The translations under genes and the position numbers were made by a program. Shown in pieces: positions 37,917 to 48,945 of a DNA stretch of 64,000 bases. The notes under the pieces were generated by a model that ran no database searches, was not told the origin of the DNA, and saw only the letters and a program-made list of their open reading frames with translations. The DNA is from Tragulus kanchil (Eukaryota; Chordata; Mammalia; Artiodactyla; Tragulidae), in assembly GCA_022376925.1 (NCBI GenBank), contig JAIOJX010000026.1:202716400-202780399 (forward strand), written 5' to 3'. Numbering within the stretch: the first letter of the stretch is position 1; every line of letters starts with the position of its first letter.

Positions 37917-38130
37917 GGGCTTCCCAAGTGGCTCAGTGGTGAAGAATCCACCTGCCAGTGAAGAAGAGGCATGAGACAGGTTCAGTCTCTGGATTGGAAA
38001 GATCCCCTGGAGGAGAAAATGGCAACCCACTCCAATGTTCTTGCCTGGAGAATTCCATGGACACAGGAGCCTGGTGGGCTACAGTACCTGGGGTCACAAA
38101 AGAGTCGGACACAACTGAGCAACTAAACAA
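37917..38130 (+). mobile_element. Bov-tA SINE
   Basis: GGGGCTTCCCAAGTGGCTCAG head, GATCCCCTGGAGGAGAAAATGG middle, GGAGCCTGGTGGGCTACAG, and an AGAGTCGGACACAACTGAGC 3' end followed by AACAACAACAAAG. Confidence 0.92.
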
Positions 38131-38157
38131 CAACAAAGTGATTAGAATAATGCCTAG

Positions 38158-38436
38158 GGCTTCCCTGGTAGTTCAGTGGGTAAAGAGTGAGCCTTGCAGT
38201 GCAGGGGGCGGCGGTTCCCTCCCTGGCATGGGAAGATCCTGTATGCCACGGAGTGGCTGGACCAGTGTGTCCAACTACAAGCCAGCACTCTGGAGTGCAT
38301 GCACCCAGAGCCAGTGCTCTGCAGTGAGAAAGGCCACTGTGATTGGGGGCCCACACAGGCCAAAGAATTAGAATTGGTGAAAATAAATAAATGAAGGACC
38401 AATAAGAGGCCAAAATTAAAAAAAAAAAAAAAAAAA
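38158..38436 (+). mobile_element. CHR-type SINE with poly-A tail
   Basis: GGGCTTCCCTGGTAGTTCAG head, GGCGGCGGTTCCCTCCCTGG, body of the type seen at 57520, and about 20 A at the end. AGAATAATGCCTAG before it and AGAATACCTAG after it are the probable target repeats. Its right half recurs at 39435-39594 as part of tandem duplication 11. Confidence 0.88.
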
Positions 38437-40586
38437 AGAATACCTAGATTTTAAACTTGAGAAACTGCATGGATGGTAACATAGGGGAACGTTAGAGAGA
38501 ACTAGGTTTCAGAGCTGGAAAGATTGCAGAGATGTCCACCTGACATCAGATGGATGTAGTATTTGTTGGCAGCTGGACATGCAAGTATGAGATTCTGGGG
38601 AAATTCAGAGTCTGGGTCAGATTTGGGAGTAAGTGGTATTTAGGTTATGGACCCAGATGAGATCAACTAGTCAGAGAGCAGAGAGAAGGGAATGAGGTCC
38701 AGGATCAAGCCCTAGATTAGGCCAACCTCTAAAGAGAGAATAAGCAGAGAAGAGTGAGCATGGGAAGGACTGAAAAGGAGCCAGCAGTGAGGTTGGAGAG
38801 GAGCCCGGAGAATATGGCATCACTGAAGCCAGGAGCATTGTGGGCAGGTGGGGCCAGATGATGATGCTGAGTGGCCAAGTACAAAGTAGGGTGGCGACTC
38901 TTCCTGACGGGTTGCCAGATACAGTCTCAGTAGGATGGGAGGACAGAGGTGACTGAGGAGACTTGAGGACAGGGCAAAAGTTCATGAAGACATCGATGAC
39001 AGCCTTGACTGTCTTCACCCATCACTGCTCCTTTCATAAGTCTCCCACTCACCCTCAGACTACTCTGCATTTCAGCTCACTCTCACAAGCACCTACCAGG
39101 AGTGGGAATCCACTCAAGAGATCACCCACTTCCTTTCTTACCTCAGATCCAATGCACCACCCCTCCGTTTACCTTGCTTCCTCTCCTTTCATCATTCAGG
39201 CAAATCTTAGTTCTGATTAAGTAAGTTCTTAGCCTGTTTTTTGCCCTGCATCTGAGGAACTACACATGGCTGGAGAAAATACCCAACCATACTAATCAGT
39301 CCAGTTTTAAATTGATGAACATAAATCTTGAGTAGGTCTTCAGGAATGTCCCACCACAGTTGGTTTTCCTACTGTCCAAGATGGCCACCTCACACCCTGT
39401 CATCTCTCAAGCCTCCACCAGGCCATCCCCAAAAAAGCCAGCACTCTGGAGTGCATGCACCCAGAGCCAGTGCTCTGCAGTGAGAAAGGCCACTGTGATT
39501 GGGGGCCCACACAGGCCAAAGAATTAGAATTGGTGAAAATAAATAAATGAAGGACCAATAAGAGGCCAAAATTAAAAAAAAAAAAAAAAAAAAAGAATAC
39601 CTAGATTTTAAACTTGAGAAACTGCATGGATGGTAACATAGGGGAACGTTAGAGAGAACTAGGTTTCAGAGCTGGAAAGATTGCAGAGATGTCCACCTGA
39701 CATCAGATGGATGTAGTATTTGTTGGCAGCTGGACATGCAAGTATGAGATTCTGGGGAAATTCAGAGTCTGGGTCAGATTTGGGAGTAAGTGGTATTTAG
39801 GTTATGGACCCAGATGAGATCAACTAGTCAGAGAGCAGAGAGAAGGGAATGAGGTCCAGGATCAAGCCCTAGATTAGGCCAACCTCTAAAGAGAGAATAA
39901 GCAGAGAAGAGTGAGCATGGGAAGGACTGAAAAGGAGCCAGCAGTGAGGTTGGAGAGGAGCCCGGAGAATATGGCATCACTGAAGCCAGGAGCATTGTGG
40001 GCAGGTGGGGCCAGATGATGATGCTGAGTGGCCAAGTACAAAGTAGGGTGGCGACTCTTCCTGACGGGTTGCCAGATACAGTCTCAGTAGGATGGGAGGA
40101 CAGAGGTGACTGAGGAGACTTGAGGACAGGGCAAAAGTTCATGAAGACATCGATGACAGCCTTGACTGTCTTCACCCATCACTGCTCCTTTCATAAGTCT
40201 CCCACTCACCCTCAGACTACTCTGCATTTCAGCTCACTCTCACAAGCACCTACCAGGAGTGGGAATCCACTCAAGAGATCACCCACTTCCTTTCTTACCT
40301 CAGATCCAATGCACCACCCCTCCGTTTACCTTGCTTCCTCTCCTTTCATCATTCAGGCAAATCTTAGTTCTGATTAAGTAAGTTCTTAGCCTGTTTTTTG
40401 CCCTGCATCTGAGGAACTACACATGGCTGGAGAAAATACCCAACCATACTAATCAGTCCAGTTTTAAATTGATGAACATAAATCTTGAGTAGGTCTTCAG
40501 GAATGTCCCACCACAGTTGGTTTTCCTACTGTCCAAGATGGCCACCTCACACCCTGTCATCTCTCAAGCCTCCACCAGGCCATCCC
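38279..40586. repeat. Tandem duplication 11 (38279-39429 / 39435-40586)
   Basis: The offset is 1156, then 1157 bp, the change being one base in the SINE poly-A tail. The unit begins in the middle of a CHR SINE. The last 246 bp of the second unit are repeated again at 41432, because duplication 12 starts inside this one. Confidence 0.95.
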
Positions 40587-40774
40587 ACTTCCTCATTCTC
40601 TGCTGATGGTCTTGGCTTTTTAGTTCATCAGGAAAGGAGAAATAAAGAGCCCATCTCGTGCTGCATGTCATTTACTGAAATACCTTCATCTATGCCCACC
40701 CTCTATGCCTTGATAATAAAGGCCAGTTCTTCTATTTGTGTTGTCACCTGTTACCCCCTTCTATGGGATTATCA

Positions 40775-40814
<40 letters not shown>

Positions 40815-41865
40815 ACAGTTGCAGTACTTCCCAGCCTAAACAAAATACCTCCTTAGACCTCAAACTCAAATTTCCCCCAGGTACACACCTACTTCCGTCC
40901 CCACTTTTCAGTTCCAGGGTGCTCTGTTTGTTGTCTCCATGTGCTCACCTCTCATTCCTTCTCAAATTGACTCTACTCAGGCTTTCTTTCCTGTTCTTAC
41001 TCCCCAGGTTACTCATGACTTCTGCTGTTATCAAACATGTTACATTCCTGGGTTGTGTGACTAGCAGTATGCGCCCAGTTCCTCATGCTCCCTATCTTTA
41101 AATACTTTTTCATTTATCTTCTAGAATATTATACTTTCTTGGTTTTCCTCCCCCATCAGTGACTCCTTGCTCTCTTTTGTTTCCCCTTCCTCCTTCCTTC
41201 TTTCCTCCACCTCTTCCTCCCTCTAAATACCATGATACCCAGGGATCAATCCTTAGATCTCCATCTATGCTCACTTCTTGGGTGTATTCCCTTGGCTTTA
41301 TAAGTCATCCATAAATTAATGACTACCAAATGATTTTGTATCGTCTCTGACCTTTTAACCAGTTTTCAATTCCCAAATATGTCTACTTGACATCTCTGGT
41401 TAGTGTCCGATAGACATCTCTCATTTAACCTTCCTTTCATCATTCAGGCAAATCTTAGTTCTGATTAAGTAAGTTCTTAGCCTGTTTTTTGCCCTGCATC
41501 TGAGGAACTACACATGGCTGGAGAAAATACCCAACCATACTAATCAGTCCAGTTTTAAATTGATGAACATAAATCTTGAGTAGGTCTTCAGGAATGTCCC
41601 ACCACAGTTGGTTTTCCTACTGTCCAAGATGGCCACCTCACACCCTGTCATCTCTCAAGCCTCCACCAGGCCATCCCACTTCCTCATTCTCTGCTGATGG
41701 TCTTGGCTTTTTAGTTCATCAGGAAAGGAGAAATAAAGAGCCCATCTCGTGCTGCATGTCATTTACTGAAATACCTTCATCTATGCCCACCCTCTATGCC
41801 TTGATAATAAAGGCCAGTTCTTCTATTTGTGTTGTCACCTGTTACCCCCTTCTATGGGATTATCA

Positions 41866-41907
<42 letters not shown>

Positions 41908-42523
41908 ACAGTTGCAGTACTTCCCAGCCTAAACAAAATACCTCCTTAGACCTCAAACTCAAATTTCCCCCAGGTACACACCTACTTCCGTCCCCACTTT
42001 TCAGTTCCAGGGTGCTCTGTTTGTTGTCTCCATGTGCTCACCTCTCATTCCTTCTCAAATTGACTCTACTCAGGCTTTCTTTCCTGTTCTTACTCCCCAG
42101 GTTACTCATGACTTCTGCTGTTATCAAACATGTTACATTCCTGGGTTGTGTGACTAGCAGTATGCGCCCAGTTCCTCATGCTCCCTATCTTTAAATACTT
42201 TTTCATTTATCTTCTAGAATATTATACTTTCTTGGTTTTCCTCCCCCATCAGTGACTCCTTGCTCTCTTTTGTTTCCCCTTCCCTCCTTCCTTCTTTCCT
42301 CCACCTCTTCCTCCCTCTAAATACCATGATACCCAGGGATCAATCCTTAGATCTCCATCTATGCTCACTTCTTGGGTGTATTCCCTTGGCTTTATAAGTC
42401 ATCCATAAATTAATGACTACCAAATGATTTTGTATCGTCTCTGACCTTTTAACCAGTTTTCAATTCCCAAATATGTCTACTTGACATCTCTGGTTAGTGT
42501 CCGATAGACATCTCTCATTTAAC
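40341..42523. repeat. Tandem duplication 12 (40341-41429 / 41432-42523)
   Basis: The offset grows from 1091 to 1094 bp. Two bases come from one extra CA unit in the microsatellite and one from an extra C in CTTCCCTCC. Unit 1 ends at CATTTAAC. Together with duplication 11 it gives three copies of the segment seen at 39184-39429, 40341-40586 and 41432-41677. Confidence 0.95.
40776..40812. repeat. (CA)n microsatellite (second copy 41867-41905)
   Basis: Thirty-seven bases of perfect CA repeat here and 39 in the duplicate, a difference of one repeat unit. Confidence 0.95.
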
Positions 42524-43235
42524 ATGACCTACACTGGACTCTAGATTTCCAGTCCCATTGACCCCACTTCTCATGTTTCCTCAAGTCTTATGCTTGGGGG
42601 AAACTCTGAGGCCAATGCTGCTTCTGAGGTTTAGGATTCATCCATGCTGTTCCCTACACTATCAGTAAACTTTGTTAGCAGTTAACATACAAATATGCAC
42701 TTCCCACTAGTACTATTCTAAATCTAAGCCACCATCTTTTATCTGGACTTACCTCCAAACTAGTCCCCTTTCAACTCCCAACCTCTGCAGGCCTTCCTCT
42801 ATACAGCAGTTAGGTGGGTCTTTTAAAAATGTCATTCCTTACCTCAAAATCCTACTACATTTCAATTAGAATTCAAGCTTCTTAACTATGGCTACTGCCT
42901 AACCCTCCAACCTCATCTCTGTCATTCACATACTCGCCATGTTCTGGCCATACTGGACTCTTCTGTAACACAGTACTTAGTTGGCAATCCTTCACATGGT
43001 TTCCTTCCTAATTTCACTCCAGTTTCTGACCAAATATCACCTAATTTTTGGAGATACCAGCAGTATAATAAAGTAAACCCTTTCTTGGTTTACTTTTCTC
43101 CTTAGCAGTCTTACTACTTGAAAGCATATGCTTACGTGCTTGTCTTCTTGGTGAAGATGTAAGCTCGTTGAAAGCAAGAGGCTTTATCTCCTCCATCCAG
43201 ATAGCACTCAACAAACTGGTTAAACTATAGGACAG
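41220..43235 (+). mobile_element. L2 LINE 3' portion, split by tandem duplication
   Basis: Sense-oriented L2 is recognisable from ATACCATGATACCCAGGGATC and GACTACCAAATGATTTTG through TGTCTACTTGACATCTCTGG. It continues after 42523 with TCTAAGCCACCATCTTTTATC, GTCTTTTAAAAATGTCATTCC, and a final GTAAGCTCGTTGAAAGCAAG near 43160. The stretch 41220-41429 is the duplicate of 42311-42523. Its 3' part recurs at 44133-44417. Confidence 0.78.
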
Positions 43236-43755
43236 GATATTTAAGCGGGGAGAGAGAGGTTTGAAGGTGATCTTTTTTAAAATAAACATAAAATATGACA
43301 GCATGTTTCTACACTGATGGAAATCATCTTGTAGAAATGAATTTGTTAGTGCAGCAGCAAGAGAATAATGCAGAAAGCAGAAAATGTAGATACAAATATA
43401 GGCATACTGGTAACCAGTCTGAGAAAAGGGGAAAAAAATCAGAGCATCTGGGATGTAATCTCCACTAGTTCTATGTAAGACTATCCTTGGAATCCTTCCC
43501 TGCAGACAGGAAGGCCGTGATTGTTCTGAGAAGAAGACACCCCACCTTACCCTTTGCAGGAGATCAATCAAAGGTCTGGGGTGCACTCAATTTCATGACA
43601 CATGGAAACTTTGCAGTAAACTTTGTCTTTTTTTTTGGCACAGCTAAAACATTAAAGCCCTGGTATGATTTTAAAAAATAATAGCCTGAACATTTTTTCC
43701 CCAAAATACTGTAAATTAAGAATGACATTTTCATTAGTGCCTTTTTCTCTTTCAG

Positions 43756-43909
43756 GAACTATGTGAAAAACAACATTTGTTTTATGAGTCATCACAAGGA
43801 GGAATTAGTGCCAAAACAGCTTCAAAAAAGAAAACCCCAAGAACAGTTCTTGGAGTCTAATAGGCTACGGGGTAAGGGACAGCCAAGGCAGCTTTCTCCA
43901 GAAATCTAA
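43756..43909 (+). CDS. SLC2A12: SLC2A12 terminal coding exon 5, first copy
   Basis: Preceded by a TTTTTCTCTTTCAG acceptor. The first base completes a split Glu codon, then 50 codons run to a TAA at 43907-43909. The residues are the cytoplasmic C-terminal tail of GLUT12: [20 protein letters not shown], then a basic QKRKPQ stretch, and a C-terminal RQLSPEI. In human GLUT12 this tail carries a leucine pair after PQEQ that has been discussed as a trafficking signal. Here the corresponding residues read Phe-Leu. The exon occurs three times in the window, and the copies are identical in translation. Confidence 0.95.
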
Positions 43910-44937
43910 TGGCCTCAAAAACCTTTCAAATGGTTGCAGAAAGAGAACACGTAGGTTGTCTTCTTACCAATACATATTAGCCACTCCGATGTCTTCTCTT
44001 CAGTGTCCTCGAGCTAGTTTAAGAAGGACATCCTGAAATTATAGGGACAGTCTTAACTATCCTCCAAAAGGAACCACAAAAGGTTTAAATCCATGGTTTT
44101 TTAATCTCGCTTCTCCTTAGAAAAGCCTTTCTTACTGGACTCTTCTGTAACACAGTACTTAGTTGGCAATCCTTCACATGGTTTCCTTCCTAATTTCACT
44201 CCAGTTTCTGACCAAATATCACCTAATTTTTGGAGATACCAGCAGTATAATAAAGTAAACCCTTTCTTGGTTTACTTTTCTCCTTAGCAGTCTTACTACT
44301 TGAAAGCATATGCTTACGTGCTTGTCTTCTTGGTGAAGATGTAAGCTCGTTGAAAGCAAGAGGCTTTATCTCCTCCATCCAGATAGCACTCAACAAACTG
44401 GTTAAACTATAGGACAGGATATTTAAGCGGGGAGAGAGAGGTTTGAAGGTGATCTTTTTTAAAATAAACATAAAATATGACAGCATGTTTCTACACTGAT
44501 GGAAATCATCTTGTAGAAATGAATTTGTTAGTGCAGCAGCAAGAGAATAATGCAGAAAGCAGAAAATGTAGATACAAATATAGGCATACTGGTAACCAGT
44601 CTGAGAAAAGGGGAAAAAAATCAGAGCATCTGGGATGTAATCTCCACTAGTTCTATGTAAGACTATCCTTGGAATCCTTCCCTGCAGACAGGAAGGCCGT
44701 GATTGTTCTGAGAAGAAGACACCCCACCTTACCCTTTGCAGGAGATCAATCAAAGGTCTGGGGTGCACTCAATTTCATGACACATGGAAACTTTGCAGTA
44801 AACTTTGTCTTTTTTTTTGGCACAGCTAAAACATTAAAGCCCTGGTATGATTTTAAAAAATAATAGCCTGAACATTTTTTCCCCAAAATACTGTAAATTA
44901 AGAATGACATTTTCATTAGTGCCTTTTTCTCTTTCAG

Positions 44938-45091
44938 GAACTATGTGAAAAACAACATTTGTTTTATGAGTCATCACAAGGAGGAATTAGTGCCAAAACA
45001 GCTTCAAAAAAGAAAACCCCAAGAACAGTTCTTGGAGTCTAATAGGCTACGGGGTAAGGGACAGCCAAGGCAGCTTTCTCCAGAAATCTAA
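44938..45091 (+). CDS. SLC2A12: SLC2A12 exon 5, second copy
   Basis: Same acceptor, same 50-residue tail and same TAA as the copy 1182 bp upstream. Only the first functional terminal exon would be used in an mRNA, so extra copies would be silent. This copy belongs both to duplication 13 (as right unit) and to duplication 14 (as left unit). Confidence 0.6.
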
Positions 45092-46007
45092 TGGCCTCAA
45101 AAACCTTTCAAATGGTTGCAGAAAGAGAACACGTAGGTTGTCTTCTTACCAATACATATTAGCCACTCCGATGTCTTCTCTTCAGTGTCCTCGAGCTAGT
45201 TTAAGAAGGACATCCTGAAATTATAGGGACAGTCTTAACTATCCTCCAAAAGGAACCACAAAAGGTATTTGAGGAACAAGGTCCCAAGTGGTCTCTTTCT
45301 TACTCTGAGCAGGATACCAGGATAAAAATAATACCAGCTGGTTCAGTATCTTCCGCCCTCTTCACAGAGCAGCCTTTGAAAGACTACGAACTAGTGATGA
45401 GAACAAATTTTACCTTCGGGTTTATATGCACAGAGGCCTATTACAGCTTTATTATTCAGACACAGAAGTTGTCTGAACACAAGCTTGTGGTTCTTTGCCT
45501 ACCAAAACTCTCCCTGCACTAGGTTTTGTGTGAAAAAGAACCGAGACACGATGTGGACAGTTGCACACCTGTTCTAGGTTAGGATAGGGTCCTGGTTAGG
45601 GTTTTAGTGCTAATTTCTAATTATAGTTCAACAAGTGTAAAGATTATACATCTTATTTCATGAATTATGAACTACAATGGACCTTTTATAAATTTGATGT
45701 TAGTATTATTAAATATTAAAGAGAAACAACTCTGCAATAGTTGAGAAAGATAAGCAGCATTTTTCTATCCAATAAAAAAATATATGAATAGAAAGGATCA
45801 TTTCAAAATCCTGGGATCATATTATATTTAGAAGTAGCTGTTAGTAAAACAGGAGAAAAGGAGTCAGGCCATTAGGTTATTTATCCATATCAGTAAGTAA
45901 TTAGGTTTGAATTTCTAAGTGAAGGATTTTTTATTTATCGAAGTTCTTTTTCCCAAAATACTGTAAATTAAGAATGACATTTTCATTAGTGCCTTTTTCT
46001 CTTTCAG

Positions 46008-46161
46008 GAACTATGTGAAAAACAACATTTGTTTTATGAGTCATCACAAGGAGGAATTAGTGCCAAAACAGCTTCAAAAAAGAAAACCCCAAGAACAGTT
46101 CTTGGAGTCTAATAGGCTACGGGGTAAGGGACAGCCAAGGCAGCTTTCTCCAGAAATCTAA
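46008..46161 (+). CDS. SLC2A12: SLC2A12 exon 5, third copy
   Basis: A third identical terminal exon with stop at 46159-46161. It begins only 56 bp after the start of its duplicated unit, so it keeps the acceptor but not the upstream intron. Confidence 0.55.
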
Positions 46162-46699
46162 TGGCCTCAAAAACCTTTCAAATGGTTGCAGAAAGAGAAC
46201 ACGTAGGTTGTCTTCTTACCAATACATATTAGCCACTCCGATGTCTTCTCTTCAGTGTCCTCGAGCTAGTTTAAGAAGGACATCCTGAAATTATAGGGAC
46301 AGTCTTAACTATCCTCCAAAAGGAACCACAAAAGGTATTTGAGGAACAAGGTCCCAAGTGGTCTCTTTCTTACTCTGAGCAGGATACCAGGATAAAAATA
46401 ATACCAGCTGGTTCAGTATCTTCCGCCCTCTTCACAGAGCAGCCTTTGAAAGACTACGAACTAGTGATGAGAACAAATTTTACCTTCGGGTTTATATGCA
46501 CAGAGGCCTATTACAGCTTTATTATTCAGACACAGAAGTTGTCTGAACACAAGCTTGTGGTTCTTTGCCTACCAAAACTCTCCCTGCACTAGGTTTTGTG
46601 TGAAAAAGAACCGAGACACGATGTGGACAGTTGCACACCTGTTCTAGGTTAGGATAGGGTCCTGGTTAGGGTTTTAGTGCTAATTTCTAATTATAGTTC

Positions 46700-48945
46700 A
46701 ACAAGTGTAAAGATTATACATCTTATTTCATGAATTATGAACTACAATGGACCTTTTATAAATTTGATGTTAGTATTATTAAATATTAAAGAGAAACAAC
46801 TCTGCAATAGTTGAGAAAGATAAGCAGCATTTTTCTATCCAATAAAAAAATATATGAATAGAAAGGATCATTTCAAAATCCTGGGATCATATTATATTTA
46901 GAAGTAGCTGTTAGTAAAACAGGAGAAAAGGAGTCAGGCCATTAGGTTATTTATCCATATCAGTAAGTAATTAGGTTTGAATTTCTAAGTGAAGCTTATA
47001 GAGTTCTCTCTTCTTAAGGCTTTCATGATAACTTAGATCCATAGTTTCCTGCAGTTCTTCACCCTCCTCAGGAATATCACTACCTCAGGTTATGGCTTCT
47101 GGGCTGGAAGATGCTGACTTTCAGATGCCTGCAGACATAATAAATGACATCCAGACATTGGGACAACGCCCTATGTGCTTTTCTATGACGAAACATATCT
47201 CTGACTGTACCAGAAACTTGGGTTTTCACCCACCCAGTCTTGGACTGCTCTCTTCTATATTTTACCAGTTGAATTTTAAAACGTGGGGAGGCATTTTACT
47301 GAGTTTGGCTACACTGATAGAAAATCTACAATAAAGGGTCACAAACCACTTATGCAGTATCGCATTAAATAACTACGCTATGGGAAATGCACACAGAAAG
47401 TACTGAACAACCTAACTTGAAAAAGAATACAAAAATATGATTCCCCTGAAGAGGGGGTACAGTTCAGTGGGAGAGCAGTTGACTGCAAAAATATGATTCC
47501 CCTGAAGAAAAAATCCTAAGAGTCAAAGTCCTTTTTATTTAGCCTGAAATTTTTTTATTGGCCCATAACAGACCATCCCAGTTTGGTATACTGCATTTTC
47601 TTTATAATGAAGTGGTCAGGCTACAGCCTATGTAAGCTCTAGTAAAACTGTACTACTATTGGAAACTCAGGAGTGACTTGAAGTCGTGGTGCTGGGAAGT
47701 TATGAGGAAAGGCGATTTGCAGTCTCCATTCTGCACAGTACATTCCTCATGCAAGTTACAGCATGCATTGTTCATTTGTTCTGGGAGAAGGAAAGCACGT
47801 TCTTTTCACAAGTAAACCAAAATTTTATTTAATTTCATTAACAAGTGTAAAGATTATACATCTTATTTCATGAATTATGAACTACAATGGACCTTTTATA
47901 AATTTGATGTTAGTATTATTAAATATTAAAGAGAAACAACTCTGCAATAGTTGAGAAAGATAAGCAGCATTTTTCTATCCAATAAAAAAATATATGAATA
48001 GAAAGGATCATTTCAAAATCCTGGGATCATATTATATTTAGAAGTAGCTGTTAGTAAAACAGGAGAAAAGGAGTCAGGCCATTAGGTTATTTATCCATAT
48101 CAGTAAGTAATTAGGTTTGAATTTCTAAGTGAAGCTTATAGAGTTCTCTCTTCTTAAGGCTTTCATGATAACTTAGATCCATAGTTTCCTGCAGTTCTTC
48201 ACCCTCCTCAGGAATATCACTACCTCAGGTTATGGCTTCTGGGCTGGAAGATGCTGACTTTCAGATGCCTGCAGACATAATAAATGACATCCAGACATTG
48301 GGACAACGCCCTATGTGCTTTTCTATGACGAAACATATCTCTGACTGTACCAGAAACTTGGGTTTTCACCCACCCAGTCTTGGACTGCTCTCTTCTATAT
48401 TTTACCAGTTGAATTTTAAAACGTGGGGAGGCATTTTACTGAGTTTGGCTACACTGATAGAAAATCTACAATAAAGGGTCACAAACCACTTATGCAGTAT
48501 CGCATTAAATAACTACGCTATGGGAAATGCACACAGAAAGTACTGAACAACCTAACTTGAAAAAGAATACAAAAATATGATTCCCCTGAAGAGGGGGTAC
48601 AGTTCAGTGGGAGAGCAGTTGACTGCAAAAATATGATTCCCCTGAAGAAAAAATCCTAAGAGTCAAAGTCCTTTTTATTTAGCCTGAAATTTTTTTATTG
48701 GCCCATAACAGACCATCCCAGTTTGGTATACTGCATTTTCTTTATAATGAAGTGGTCAGGCTACAGCCTATGTAAGCTCTAGTAAAACTGTACTACTATT
48801 GGAAACTCAGGAGTGACTTGAAGTCGTGGTGCTGGGAAGTTATGAGGAAAGGCGATTTGCAGTCTCCATTCTGCACAGTACATTCCTCATGCAAGTTACA
48901 GCATGCATTGTTCATTTGTTCTGGGAGAAGGGAAAGCACGTTCTT
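46700..48945. repeat. Tandem duplication 15 (46700-47804 / 47840-48945)
   Basis: The offset is 1140 bp, plus one extra G near the end (GAGAAGGAAA against GAGAAGGGAAA). A 35-bp AT-rich spacer lies at 47805-47839. The first 295 bp also match 45630-45924 from duplication 14, so that stretch is present three times. Confidence 0.95.
47453..47487 (+). pseudogene. Retrocopy of the 5' half of tRNA-Cys(GCA) (second copy 48593-48627)
   Basis: GGGGGTACAGTTCAGTGGGA, followed by GAGCAGTTGACTGCA, matches the acceptor strand, D arm and anticodon stem of vertebrate tRNA-Cys with a few substitutions. It stops exactly at the GCA anticodon. A 22-bp direct repeat (47431-47452 and 47487-47508, key motif TATGATTCCCCTGAAGA) flanks it, and there is no poly-A tail. 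This fits a tailless retropseudogene of a truncated tRNA. It is not a functional tRNA gene because the 3' half is missing. Confidence 0.8.

Larger units (their letters stand above)
27359..43755 (+). other. SLC2A12: SLC2A12 intron between coding exons 4 and 5
   Basis: This 16.4 kb holds duplications 8-12, the start of duplication 13, several Bov-tA and CHR SINEs, and L2 LINE remnants on both strands. In 31970-33060, 33200-34480 and 37660-37910 I see no gene and no repeat I can name. Confidence 0.8.
42951..45266. repeat. Tandem duplication 13 (42951-44084 / 44133-45266), includes SLC2A12 exon 5
   Basis: The offset is 1182 bp. The two units are separated by a 48-bp spacer (44085-44132) that appears in neither flank. 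Each unit spans the end of an L2 copy, intron, exon 5 and the first 3' untranslated bases. The 181-codon minus-strand open frames inside are not genes. Confidence 0.95.
44882..46994. repeat. Tandem duplication 14 (44882-45924 / 45952-46994)
   Basis: The offset is 1070 bp, with a 27-bp unmatched spacer at 45925-45951. Left and right units read the same through exon 5 and about 830 bp of 3' untranslated sequence. The left unit overlaps the right unit of duplication 13. Confidence 0.95.

Noticed and set aside
43041..44768. Pair of identical 181-codon - strand frames (43041-43586 and 44223-44768)
   Set aside because: They overlap L2 sequence and SLC2A12 intron, show no family resemblance or splice context, and are repeated only because of duplication 13.
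47092..48474. Pair of identical 80-codon + strand frames (47092-47334 and 48232-48474)
   Set aside because: They lie in the SLC2A12 3' region and show no domain. The repetition comes from duplication 15, not from selection.
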